Shown: positions 35,109 through 42,876 of the stretch, piece by piece
Position numbering within the stretch: position 1 is the first letter of the stretch
How the letters are laid out: each line of letters begins with the position of its first letter
Assembly (NCBI RefSeq): GCF_000172415.1
Contig: NZ_ABLD01000028.1
Coordinates: forward strand, 1 to 62,064
From: Paraburkholderia graminis C4D1M
GTDB lineage: Bacteria > Pseudomonadota > Gammaproteobacteria > Burkholderiales > Burkholderiaceae
Reading direction: 5' to 3'
Length of the DNA stretch: 62,064 bases
Translations under genes and position numbers: made by a program
Notes under the pieces: model-generated
Seen by the model: the letters and a program-made list of their open reading frames with translations, nothing else
Told to the model about the DNA's origin: nothing
The model's database searches: none

Positions 35109-36047
35109 ATGGATACGCTTCAAAACATGCGCGTATTTGTCCGCGTCGTCGAGGCGGGCAGTTTCACGGGTGCCGCGCAGCACCTCAATACGACGACCGC
35201 GTACGCGTCGCGCGCGGTCTCCGATCTGGAAGCGCATCTGCGCACGCGCCTGTTGAACCGCACCACGCGCCGCATCGCGCTCACCGAGGCGGGCGAGCGC
35301 TATTTGCAGCGCTGCGAGCAGATTCTCGCGTATGTCGATCAGGCGGAAGCCGAGGCGAGCGACGCGCACGCGCGTCCGTCCGGCAAACTGAAGGTTCACG
35401 CGATGACGAGCTTCGGCCAGCACTACGTCGTGCCGGCGGTGGGCCGCTATCAGCAACGTTACCCCGAAGTGCATGTCGAGCTCACGCTCGCGCAGCGCAT
35501 GCCCGATCTGCTCGACGAAGGTTTCGACGTGTCGCTGACGCTCGCCACGGGTCTACCGGATTCGGGACTGGTGTCGCAGCGGCTGGGCAGCGCGTTCAGC
35601 ATCGTGTGCGCGTCGCCGGCTTATCTGGAGAAGCACGGCGTGCCGCAAACGCCGTCCGATCTCGCGAGCCACGCGTGCCTGCAAATGGTCACGCCGGTGT
35701 TTCCGCCCGACAAATGGACCTTCGACGGCCCCAACGGCGAGGAAACCATCGCGCTCGGGCCGGCCACGTTTCAGGTGAACGTCGCGGAGGCGATGGCGGT
35801 CGCGGTGACGAGCGGCATGGGCATCGGCCTGATTCCGATTTACTCGGCGATCAGCGGCTTGCGCAAAGGCGACCTGGTGCGGCTCCTGCCCGACTACACC
35901 TCGCAGGAGATGAACCTGTACGCATTGTATCCGTCGCGCCAGTATCTGGACGCGAAGATTCGCACGTGGATCGAGCATCTGCGCGACGAGCTTCCGGCGA
36001 CGCTCGCAGTCGACGAAGCCGAGCTGCGGCAGTTCGCGCGGACCTGA
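35109..36047 (+). CDS. LysR-family transcriptional regulator, probably of the divergent efflux operon
   Basis: A 312-residue regulator with the N-terminal winged helix (MDTLQNMRVFVRVVEAGSF, AYASRAVSDLEAHLRTRLLN, RTTRRIALTEAGERYL) and an effector-binding domain from about residue 90 (GKLKVHAMTSFGQHYVVP; SGMGIGLIPIYSAISGLRKG). By position it should act like AaeR, activating the efflux genes when an aromatic acid binds. That link is inferred from divergence alone. The ATG at 35109 follows AAGGATCAGGT. Confidence 0.88.
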   Translation: MDTLQNMRVFVRVVEAGSFTGAAQHLNTTTAYASRAVSDLEAHLRTRLLNRTTRRIALTEAGERYLQRCEQILAYVDQAEAEASDAHARPSGKLKVHAMTSFGQHYVVPAVGRYQQRYPEVHVELTLAQRMPDLLDEGFDVSLTLATGLPDSGLVSQRLGSAFSIVCASPAYLEKHGVPQTPSDLASHACLQMVTPVFPPDKWTFDGPNGEETIALGPATFQVNVAEAMAVAVTSGMGIGLIPIYSAISGLRKGDLVRLLPDYTSQEMNLYALYPSRQYLDAKIRTWIEHLRDELPATLAVDEAELRQFART

Positions 36048-36250
36048 GCCGGCGAGCGGTCTGCGCTTGTCCGGTTTGCTGACGTGCGGTTGAATCGGCG
36101 GGCTGTTACATCGGCGCCGCGCCGCAACATTTCCTTACTTCCGCGCGCGAATCGATTTGCTACCGTGTGGTTAATGCGCCGCGCGTCAAACCGGCGCGTT
36201 GTTGTCGCCGCCACGTTCGGCAATCGCAATCACCGAAGGACGAGGATTTC

Positions 36251-36409
36251 ATGGATACGCATCTGATGATCGGCGTGGCCGTCATGTTTGGACTGATCGG
36301 CATTGCCGCATCTCGCGACCTGCTGCGCCGCCTGCGTCAGCAGCAGCCGCAACTTGCGCCAATCAGGATCGAGCGTCCCGAAGCGGGCAAGCAGCGGAGC
36401 GGGCGGTAG
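36251..36409 (+). CDS. Small single-pass membrane protein, unknown function
   Basis: A 52-residue ORF with a GAGGA ribosome site seven bases before its ATG. Residues 6-22 (MIGVAVMFGLIGIAASR) form one hydrophobic segment, followed by a basic, Gln-rich tail (LLRRLRQQQPQLAPIRIERP). An Arg-rich inside and short outside suggest the N-terminus is out. No family recognised. The ribosome site and composition make it more likely real than chance, but conservation is untested. Confidence 0.55.
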   Translation: MDTHLMIGVAVMFGLIGIAASRDLLRRLRQQQPQLAPIRIERPEAGKQRSGR

Positions 36410-36464
36410 TCGTTTGCGCTTGCGGCGGGGCGCGTCTGCGGTTTGAGGCCGCAGCGCCGCCGCG

Positions 36465-37283
36465 CTAGATCTCGACGACCTTATCCCACGCGAACTGCGG
36501 ATTTTCCCACTGCCTGCTGCGCCGCTCGAAATAGCCCCGCGGATTGCACACCACGCGCGTGCCGTTCACCGTGTAGTCGAACGACGTATGCGTGTGCCCA
36601 TGAATCCATAGCGTGACGGGCGCCCGCACGAGCTCCGGCAAATGGTTGACGAAGCCCGCGGACACGTGGTCTTCCGCGTAACGCTCGGCGAGACTCAAAC
36701 GATGCGGCGCGTGATGCGTGACCACGACCGTCTGCCCGGCAAACGGTTTCGCCAGTTCGTTCTCGAGCCAGGCGCGCGCCTGGCGATGCAGCGCGAGCGC
36801 GTCGCCGGGCGTGAAGTCGCGCGCGTCGTCCTCGGCGCGGTTTTCCAGCCCGTGCGGCCAGTTGATCTGAATCGGCCCGCGAAAGTCGAGCATGGCGCGC
36901 CGCGACGCCTCCATCGATTCTTCCAGCGCCGCGCTGTCCGCGCCGAACAGCGCAAAATCCGTCCATAACGTCGTGCCGAGCACGCGCCAGCGTCCCTGCG
37001 GATCGACGAGTGCGGCGTTGTTCAGCACGTACACGTTGTCGACCTGCGCGGCCGCGTCGTACAACGCGGTTTCGAGCGCGCCGAACTCGCCGTCGTAGTA
37101 CTCGTGATTGCCCGGCACGTAGATCACCGGCGTCGCGCCGTCGAAGGTCTGCGCGGCCCAGCGCGGGCCCGCCGCGTGATTGTGAATGTCCCCGGCCAGC
37201 ACGATCAGATCCGCTTCTGCGTGCGGAATCAGTTCAGGCTCGTCGTTCTCGAGATGCAGATCGGACAGCACGCGAATTTTCAC
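36465..37283 (-). CDS. Metallophosphoesterase (calcineurin-like)
   Basis: A 272-residue cytoplasmic phosphoesterase. The five metal-binding motifs are present: SDLHLEND near the start, LAGDIHNHA, VPGNHEYY, TVVVTHHAPH and WIHGHTHTSFD. The natural substrate is unknown; relatives hydrolyse nucleic acids, cyclic nucleotides or phosphoproteins. I chose the GTG at 37283 (KIRVLSDLHL follows), with AGGAG eight bases upstream. The frame extends to a TTG at 37325 but with poor start signals. Downstream in the same direction as the FAD oxidase, 59 bases apart. Confidence 0.85.
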   Translation of the reverse strand: MKIRVLSDLHLENDEPELIPHAEADLIVLAGDIHNHAAGPRWAAQTFDGATPVIYVPGNHEYYDGEFGALETALYDAAAQVDNVYVLNNAALVDPQGRWRVLGTTLWTDFALFGADSAALEESMEASRRAMLDFRGPIQINWPHGLENRAEDDARDFTPGDALALHRQARAWLENELAKPFAGQTVVVTHHAPHRLSLAERYAEDHVSAGFVNHLPELVRAPVTLWIHGHTHTSFDYTVNGTRVVCNPRGYFERRSRQWENPQFAWDKVVEI

Positions 37284-37342
37284 GAAGAAGGCTCCTGCGA
37301 GTGGCTGGGTTGCATCCGGTTTCAACCGGTTGCTTCACGCTT

Positions 37343-38761
37343 TTAGCGTAGCACTTTGCCCGGGTTCATCAGGTTCAGCGGATCGAGCGCGCGCTTCACC
37401 GCACGCATCATCTGGACCTCGACGTCCTGCTTGTAGTGCATCGCTTCATCAATTTTCAACTGCCCGAGCCCATGTTCGGCGCTGATGCTGCCGCGATGCC
37501 GATGCACGCTGTCGTACACGATACCGTTGATCGGGCTCTGGAATTGCGCGAGGAACGCCTTCGCGTCCACACCCTCCGGCGCCTGCACGTTGTAATGCAG
37601 ATTGCCGTCGCCGAGATGGCCGAACGTCACCATGCGCGCGCCGGGCGCGGCCTGCGCGATCGCGGCGTCGGTTTCCTCGATGAAATGGCCGATGCGCGAG
37701 ATCGGCACCGCAATGTCGTGCTTGATGTTCAGACCTTCCTCGGCCTGCGCGAGCGGAATATGTTCGCGCAGGTTCCAGAACGCGCGCGATTGCGCGAGGC
37801 TTTCCGCGACCACCGCGTCCTGCACGACGCCGTCTTCGAGCGCCGTTTCCATCAGACGCTCGAAGAGCGCGCGCGCGTGCTCCTCGCTTTCGCTGTCGGA
37901 CAATTCGAGCAGCACGATTTGCGCGTGCGGTTCGGCAAACGGATAGCGCATCTGCTCGAAGTGCCGGCCGACTAGCCGCAGGCAGAAGTCCGACATCAGT
38001 TCGAAGCCCGTGAGCAACGGCCCGGCAACGCGTTGCGCGAGCGACAGGAAGTCGAGCGCCGCATGCGGCGACGCGAGCGCAGCGAGCGCCGTGACCCGCG
38101 CGGCCGGCTGCGGATGCAGCTTCAGCACGGCCGCGGTGATGATGCCGAGCGTGCCTTCCGCGCCGATGAACAGATCGCGCAGATCGTAGCCGGTGTTGTC
38201 CTTGCGCAGCCCGCGCAGACCGTCCCACAGTTCGCCTTGCGGCGTGACGACTTCGAGGCCGAGACAGAGTTCGCGCGTGTTGCCGTAGCGCAGAACGCCG
38301 GTGCCGCCCGCGTTGGTCGCGAGATTGCCGCCGATCGTGCAACTGCCTTCGGCGGCAAGACTCAGCGGGAACAGACGGCCGGCTTCGTCGGCGCGTTTTT
38401 GCACTTCGGCGAGAATCACGCCGGCTTCGACGGTGATCGTGTTGTTGTGCGGATCGATGTCGCGCACGCGGTTCAAGCGCCGCAAGCTGACGACCGCCTG
38501 CGCGCCGCTCACATCGGGCGTGGCGCCGCCCGCAAGGCCCGTGTTGCCGCCTTGCGGCACGAGCGGGACGCCATGTTCGACGGCGAGCTTCACGAGCGCC
38601 GCGACTTCGGCGGGCGTCGCCGGCGACAGCACCGCGCAGGCCGCGCCGGTGTAGCGGCGGCGCCAGTCGGTGAGGTAGGGCGCGGTGTCGTGCGCGTCGG
38701 TCAGCACATGGGCGGCGCCGATGGCGTCGCGGCAGGCAGTGAGGAAAGCGGATTGGGTCAT
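37343..38761 (-). CDS. FAD-linked oxidase, GlcD / D-2-hydroxyacid dehydrogenase type
   Basis: A 472-residue flavoenzyme. The N-terminal FAD domain carries VPQGGNTGLAGGATP, SLAAEGSCTIGGNLATNAGG and GAEGTLGIITAAVLKLHP. The C-terminal domain has TFGHLGDGNLHYNV and SISAEHGLGQLKIDEA, the metal/substrate region. It oxidises a D-2-hydroxyacid such as D-2-hydroxyglutarate or D-lactate, passing electrons to an electron-transfer flavoprotein or the respiratory chain. ETF-QO is encoded at 49920 in the window. I chose the ATG at 38761 (MTQSAFL); upstream residues are Arg-rich noise. Confidence 0.88.
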   Translation of the reverse strand: MTQSAFLTACRDAIGAAHVLTDAHDTAPYLTDWRRRYTGAACAVLSPATPAEVAALVKLAVEHGVPLVPQGGNTGLAGGATPDVSGAQAVVSLRRLNRVRDIDPHNNTITVEAGVILAEVQKRADEAGRLFPLSLAAEGSCTIGGNLATNAGGTGVLRYGNTRELCLGLEVVTPQGELWDGLRGLRKDNTGYDLRDLFIGAEGTLGIITAAVLKLHPQPAARVTALAALASPHAALDFLSLAQRVAGPLLTGFELMSDFCLRLVGRHFEQMRYPFAEPHAQIVLLELSDSESEEHARALFERLMETALEDGVVQDAVVAESLAQSRAFWNLREHIPLAQAEEGLNIKHDIAVPISRIGHFIEETDAAIAQAAPGARMVTFGHLGDGNLHYNVQAPEGVDAKAFLAQFQSPINGIVYDSVHRHRGSISAEHGLGQLKIDEAMHYKQDVEVQMMRAVKRALDPLNLMNPGKVLR

Positions 38762-38819
38762 GTCGGTTGGATGCGGGATTGGGCGGCGGATGCTGATGCG
38801 CAAGTCGAGCGTATTACGT

Positions 38820-39317
38820 TCAGACGTCCGCGTTTTGCGGATGTTCGCGGGGCGGCTTCGCGGCGCCGTTCGATACGTTTTCCGCTGCCGTTTTTTCCGC
38901 GTCTCGTTCGGCCTCTCGTGCCGCATCTTTCGCCGCCGTTTTCGCCGCCGTTTTTGCCGCGCGTTTGAACGGCGCGACATACGCGAGCGTACAGACGAAA
39001 AAGAGCACGCTAAGCATCGCTTCGAGCCAACCGAAGCCCGCGCTCAAGCCGCGCTCGCTCCAGCCGCGCACGACGCCCTCGGTAAAGTAAAGCAGGATCA
39101 GCATCGACGCCCATTGCAGCGTATAGACACGCCGCCGCCACACGCCCGGCAGCGCGAGCAGCAGAGGCACGGCCTTCAGTACGAGCGCCGAGCCGCCCGG
39201 GCGCAGCGGCGCGAGCCACGCTTCCCAGGCAATCGACAACGCGATCAGCGTGACGAGCGAAGCCGTCGCGCCGAGCGCGGCGTGCAGGTTTGGCGACGGC
39301 GGCAGCGTGCGATTCAC
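38820..39317 (-). CDS. DUF2069 membrane protein with Ala/Lys-rich tail
   Basis: A 165-residue inner-membrane protein with about four hydrophobic segments (AALGATASLVTLIALSIAWE; ALVLKAVPLLLALPGVW; WASMLILLYFTEGVVRGWSE; MLSVLFFVCTLAYVAPF). The WASMLILLYFTEG segment is a DUF2069 hallmark. Function unknown. The last 45 residues are a charged Ala/Lys/Glu-rich tail with an AAKTAAKTAAKDAARE repeat. The GTG start at 39317 overlaps the wrbA stop (GTGA), giving tight coupling. Confidence 0.82.
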   Translation of the reverse strand: MNRTLPPSPNLHAALGATASLVTLIALSIAWEAWLAPLRPGGSALVLKAVPLLLALPGVWRRRVYTLQWASMLILLYFTEGVVRGWSERGLSAGFGWLEAMLSVLFFVCTLAYVAPFKRAAKTAAKTAAKDAAREAERDAEKTAAENVSNGAAKPPREHPQNADV

Positions 39318-39916
39318 GGTCTTTCGCTCATGGATGCCGCCGTGCGCGCGACACGTGCGCCGAGCGCGACGGCCAGCGTTTTCTCGTCGGCGGAAATGCC
39401 TTGTGCGGCGCTGCCCGCGCGCGCGAAATGCGACGCGCCGTAGGGCGTGCCGCCGCTTTGCGTTGTGCTCAATGCGCTCTCCGTGTACGGGATGCCGACG
39501 ATCAGCATGCCGTGATGGAGCAGCGGCAGCATCATGGACAACAGCGTGGACTCCTGGCCGCCGTGCAGACTGCCGGTGGACGTGAACACGCAGGCCGGCT
39601 TGCCCGACAGCGCGCCCGACAGCCACTGCGGCGTGGTGCCGTCGAGAAAGTATTTCAGCGATGCGGCCATGTTGCCGAAACGCGTGGGCGAGCCGAGCGC
39701 GAGACCGGCGCATTCCTCGAGGTCGCGCAGTTCGGCGTACGGCGGTCCTTCGGCGGGAATGTCGGGCTGCGTCGCCTCGCAGACGGTGGAAACCGCCGGC
39801 ACGGTGCGCACGCGCGCCTGCATGCCGGGGACGCTGTCGACGCCGTGTGCGATCGCCAGCGCAAGCTCGCGCGTGGCGCCGTGACGGCTGTAATAGAGCA
39901 CGAGAATGTCTTTCAT
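39314..39916 (-). CDS. wrbA: NAD(P)H:quinone oxidoreductase, WrbA type
   Basis: A 200-residue flavodoxin-like protein that reduces quinones by two electrons in the cytoplasm, protecting from semiquinone stress. The FMN loop is ILVLYYSRHGATRELA, then GLALGSPTRFGNMAASLKYFLD and FTSTGSLHGGQEST, all WrbA landmarks. I chose the ATG at 39916 (MKDILV), preceded by TGAGGCTT; a start three codons earlier is possible. It overlaps the DUF2069 gene downstream by four bases. Confidence 0.92.
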   Translation of the reverse strand: MKDILVLYYSRHGATRELALAIAHGVDSVPGMQARVRTVPAVSTVCEATQPDIPAEGPPYAELRDLEECAGLALGSPTRFGNMAASLKYFLDGTTPQWLSGALSGKPACVFTSTGSLHGGQESTLLSMMLPLLHHGMLIVGIPYTESALSTTQSGGTPYGASHFARAGSAAQGISADEKTLAVALGARVARTAASMSERP

Positions 39917-39937
39917 AAGCCTCATCAGTGAACGGGT

Positions 39938-39943
39938 ATTATA
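39938..39943 (-). promoter_or_regulatory. -10 box candidate for wrbA
   Basis: A perfect TATAAT read on the minus strand, about 22 bases before the wrbA ATG. The -35 position has no good match. Confidence 0.4.
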
Positions 39944-40114
39944 GGGCTTGGGTCCGCTCTAGAGGCCGTTCCCAGCCATTCATAGCCATTCGGCCAGGGC
40001 TCGCGTAAGGCGCGTCGAGGGTGCGCTCAGAATGCTCTAAGAGTGCTTTGAGAGTTCGCTGAAGGTTCGGCCAGGCGGTCCTTAAACACAGTCAGACAAA
40101 GCAAGGAGGCAGGT

Positions 40115-41428
40115 TTGTTGTCCAGGGTGCGTTTCGACCTCGATACGCTCAAGCGGCTCGCGCAGTTCGCCGCGAAGCGCAGCAGCGAAGACCGCATTGC
40201 GCAGGTGGCCGGCAGCCTCACGTTCACCACGATGCTCGCGCTGGTGCCGCTCGCCACCGTCGCGTTCGCGCTCTTCACGGCGTTTCCGCTCTTCAGTTCG
40301 TTCCAGGAGTCGCTGCAGTTTTTCCTCGCCGACCACCTGATGCCCGCGCAACTGAACAGCCAGATCTTCAAGTATCTGAATCAGTTCGCGTCGAAGGCGA
40401 AGGGCTTGACGACCATCGGCATGGTGCTGCTGTTTCTCACGGGCGTCATGACCATGATGACGATCGAATCCGCGTTCAACGTAATCTGGCGCGTGCGCAA
40501 GGCGCGGCCTATCGCGCAGCGCATCCTCGTGTACTGGGCGATCATCACGCTCGGTCCGATTCTGATCGGCGTGAGCCTCTCGATCTCGTCGTATCTGTTC
40601 ACGCAGTCCATGACGTTCAGCGCGGCCCAGCGCATGACGCCGGTGATCGAATTCGCGCTCGCGGGCGCCGCCTTGCCGCTGACGGCGCTCGCCTTCACGA
40701 TTCTCTATGTCTATCTGCCGAACTGCCGTGTGGAGTGGCGCGATGCGGTGATCGGCGGCCTCACGGCGGCTATTGCGTTCGAACTCGCCAAGCGCGGCTT
40801 CGGCTATTACGTGCGTCGCATGCCGACCTATACCGCGGTGTACGGCGCGTTCTCGGCGGTGCCGCTTTTCCTGCTGTGGATGTACCTCTGCTGGTTCATC
40901 ACGCTGGCGGGCGCGATGATCGCGTCGGCGTTGCCGGCCATTCGCATCGGCCAGTTTCATCGACCGACTTTCGAGGGCAGCAATCTGTTCGATGCGCTGG
41001 AATTGCTCGCGCGGCTTTGCGAAGCGCGCGATGCCGGCAAGCGCGGCTACACGGTGACGGAACTTTCGCGGATGCTTCGCCGCGATATGGACACGACGGT
41101 CAATCTGCTGCAAAAGCTCGAACAGATCGAATGGATCGCGCAGTTGCAGGAAGACGCGTCGCGCCCGCACTTCCTGCTGCTGGCCAATCCCGCGCAGATC
41201 ACGGTGCAGCAGCTATACGACCTGTTCGTCATGGATCGCGCTGAGCTGGAGTATCAGCTTCAGCTCGCGTCGACTCGTGTGGACGGCGCCACGCTGCTCG
41301 CGGCGCTCGAGAACGACAAACTGCGGGTGACGCTCGCGACGCTGCTCGCCGTGCGTGCCGCGGCGCGCGCGGCGGCCGCTGAAGAGAACGAGCGCGGCAC
41401 GTCGTCGATGCCGCATCAGGCGGCCTAG
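40115..41428 (+). CDS. YihY/BrkB-family inner-membrane protein
   Basis: A 437-residue protein with the family core of about six membrane segments between residues 35 and 285 (AGSLTFTTMLALVPLATVAF, FLTGVMTMMTIESAFNVIW, YVYLPNCRVEWRDAVIGG, PTYTAVYGAFSAVPLFLLWM). The remaining 150 residues are soluble and include a winged-helix-like part (GYTVTELSRMLRRDMDTTVN). Once annotated as ribonuclease BN, the family's function is still unclear. The start is TTG at 40115 (or 40118), chosen for the GGAGG at 40105-40109. Confidence 0.88.
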   Translation: MLSRVRFDLDTLKRLAQFAAKRSSEDRIAQVAGSLTFTTMLALVPLATVAFALFTAFPLFSSFQESLQFFLADHLMPAQLNSQIFKYLNQFASKAKGLTTIGMVLLFLTGVMTMMTIESAFNVIWRVRKARPIAQRILVYWAIITLGPILIGVSLSISSYLFTQSMTFSAAQRMTPVIEFALAGAALPLTALAFTILYVYLPNCRVEWRDAVIGGLTAAIAFELAKRGFGYYVRRMPTYTAVYGAFSAVPLFLLWMYLCWFITLAGAMIASALPAIRIGQFHRPTFEGSNLFDALELLARLCEARDAGKRGYTVTELSRMLRRDMDTTVNLLQKLEQIEWIAQLQEDASRPHFLLLANPAQITVQQLYDLFVMDRAELEYQLQLASTRVDGATLLAALENDKLRVTLATLLAVRAAARAAAAEENERGTSSMPHQAA

Positions 41429-41480
41429 GCGTTCAGAGTGGAGCGGGGCGGCGGCTTGAGCGCGGCACCGCTCGCTCGCG

Positions 41481-41801
41481 CTACAACGAAATCTTGCCGA
41501 CGCAGATGTCCTTGAACATCACCCAGTCGCCCATCAGGCTGTAGAGCGGATGGCGAAACGTTGCGGGCCGGTTCTTCTCGAAGAAAAAATGGCCGACCCA
41601 GGCAAAGCCGTATCCGCAGACGACGGCCGCGGGCAGCCACGGCCAGTCGCCGGTGGCGAGCGCCATCGCGAGGCAGCCGATCACGCCGAGCGAGCCCACG
41701 AAATGCAGCCGCCGCGAGACCAGGTTGCGATGCTCGCTCAGGTAGTACGGGTAAAACTCCGCGAAGTTCGCGAAGTGATCGGTATGCGCGGTATGAGCCA
41801 T
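41481..41801 (-). CDS. DUF962/Mpo1-like membrane protein
   Basis: A 106-residue protein with the Mpo1 pattern: FAEFYPYYLSEHRNLVSRRLHFVG at the start, two hydrophobic segments, VGHFFFEKNRPATFRHPLYS, then GDWVMFKDI. The conserved His residues (EHRN, RRLHF, GHFFFEKN) match a family whose yeast member is an iron-dependent dioxygenase of 2-hydroxy fatty acids. Whether the bacterial protein does this is inferred only from similarity. The ATG follows a weak ribosome site. Confidence 0.85.
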   Translation of the reverse strand: MAHTAHTDHFANFAEFYPYYLSEHRNLVSRRLHFVGSLGVIGCLAMALATGDWPWLPAAVVCGYGFAWVGHFFFEKNRPATFRHPLYSLMGDWVMFKDICVGKISL

Positions 41802-42042
41802 AACGGCCTCCGGATTGCTACGCGTTGCGAATCATCGCCTGTTGTTGCGAACTGCGTTTTCGCGATGCCCCGACGGCGCGCGAAATGACAGGCTCGATTC
41901 ATTGTCCGGCTATCGCGTGCCTGGCGCAACCTGGCCATTCGGACGATGGCGAAGGCGCTTCGGCGCGGTTATCGTGGGTGCGTGAATTGGCTGGCGAGCG
42001 GGCTGAAAAAATCAACTCGCGACGAAGCGCAGCAGCCCCGCG

Positions 42043-42876
42043 TTAATCCGCCGCGTGAACCGGTCTCGAAGCAAAACTGAACAGCGCGTCGAGCGTGGCG
42101 TCGGGCTGTTCGGTCATCAGCGCGTGTCCGGCTTCCAACGTGACGGTGTCGACGGGCGCGCCTGCCTGCGCGAGCGCATCGGCGAGTGCCCTGGCGGCGC
42201 GCGGCGGCGTCATTGCGTCGCGGCGGCCGATCACGAGGCGCGTCGCGCAGCGAACCTGCGCGGCACGCACGAGGCCGTCCGCGTAGCTATTGCATGCAGT
42301 GAAATCGGTGTGAAAGAGATGCGTCTCGCCTTTTGCCGAAACGCGCTCCATCAGCCGCTGGTTCATACCGTGCAGCCAGAAGCCAGGACCGGGGCAGGAC
42401 GGTTTGGCCGCGAGCGTCGAGTGCGACCATTGGTTGACCATGTCGATTGCCTCCGGCTCTCGATGTAGGGCGGCTTCGAGCAAGGTATCGGAGACCGCCA
42501 TCGGCAACGCGGTGGCGAGGAGCGCGAGATGCGTGGTTCGCTGCGGGAAGCGGCCGGCGAAGTCGAGCGCGATCAGCGACCCCATGCTATGACCGGCCAC
42601 GAATGCGCGCGCGACACCGGCGGCGTCGAGCAACGCGGCGAGCCAGTCCGCCAGCGCGTCGATGGTGTGCAACGCGGGGCCGGCGCTGCGGCAGTGTCCG
42701 GGGAGATCGACGGCCAGCACGCTAAAGCCGTGGTGCGCGAAATAGCGCGTTTGCAGCGCCCACACGCTATGGTCGTGCTCGGCACCGTGGATGAAAACGG
42801 CAGTCGGCAGACTCCGGTCGAACGGTTTGCCGCCGGTGTAGGCATAGGCGGCCTTGCCTTGAACGGTCAGGATCAT
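42043..42876 (-). CDS. Alpha/beta-fold hydrolase
   Basis: A 277-residue cytoplasmic hydrolase. Oxyanion-hole segment TAVFIHGAEHDHSVW, VLAVDLPGHCRSAGPA, nucleophile elbow VAGHSMGSLIALDFAG (Ser near residue 98), an acidic residue near GRRDAMTPP and the catalytic His in LEAGHALMTEQP complete the triad. The substrate is unknown. The ATG at 42876 overlaps the metY stop (ATGA), so the two genes are co-translated, which suggests a link to sulfur-amino-acid metabolism without proving one. Confidence 0.87.
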   Translation of the reverse strand: MILTVQGKAAYAYTGGKPFDRSLPTAVFIHGAEHDHSVWALQTRYFAHHGFSVLAVDLPGHCRSAGPALHTIDALADWLAALLDAAGVARAFVAGHSMGSLIALDFAGRFPQRTTHLALLATALPMAVSDTLLEAALHREPEAIDMVNQWSHSTLAAKPSCPGPGFWLHGMNQRLMERVSAKGETHLFHTDFTACNSYADGLVRAAQVRCATRLVIGRRDAMTPPRAARALADALAQAGAPVDTVTLEAGHALMTEQPDATLDALFSFASRPVHAAD

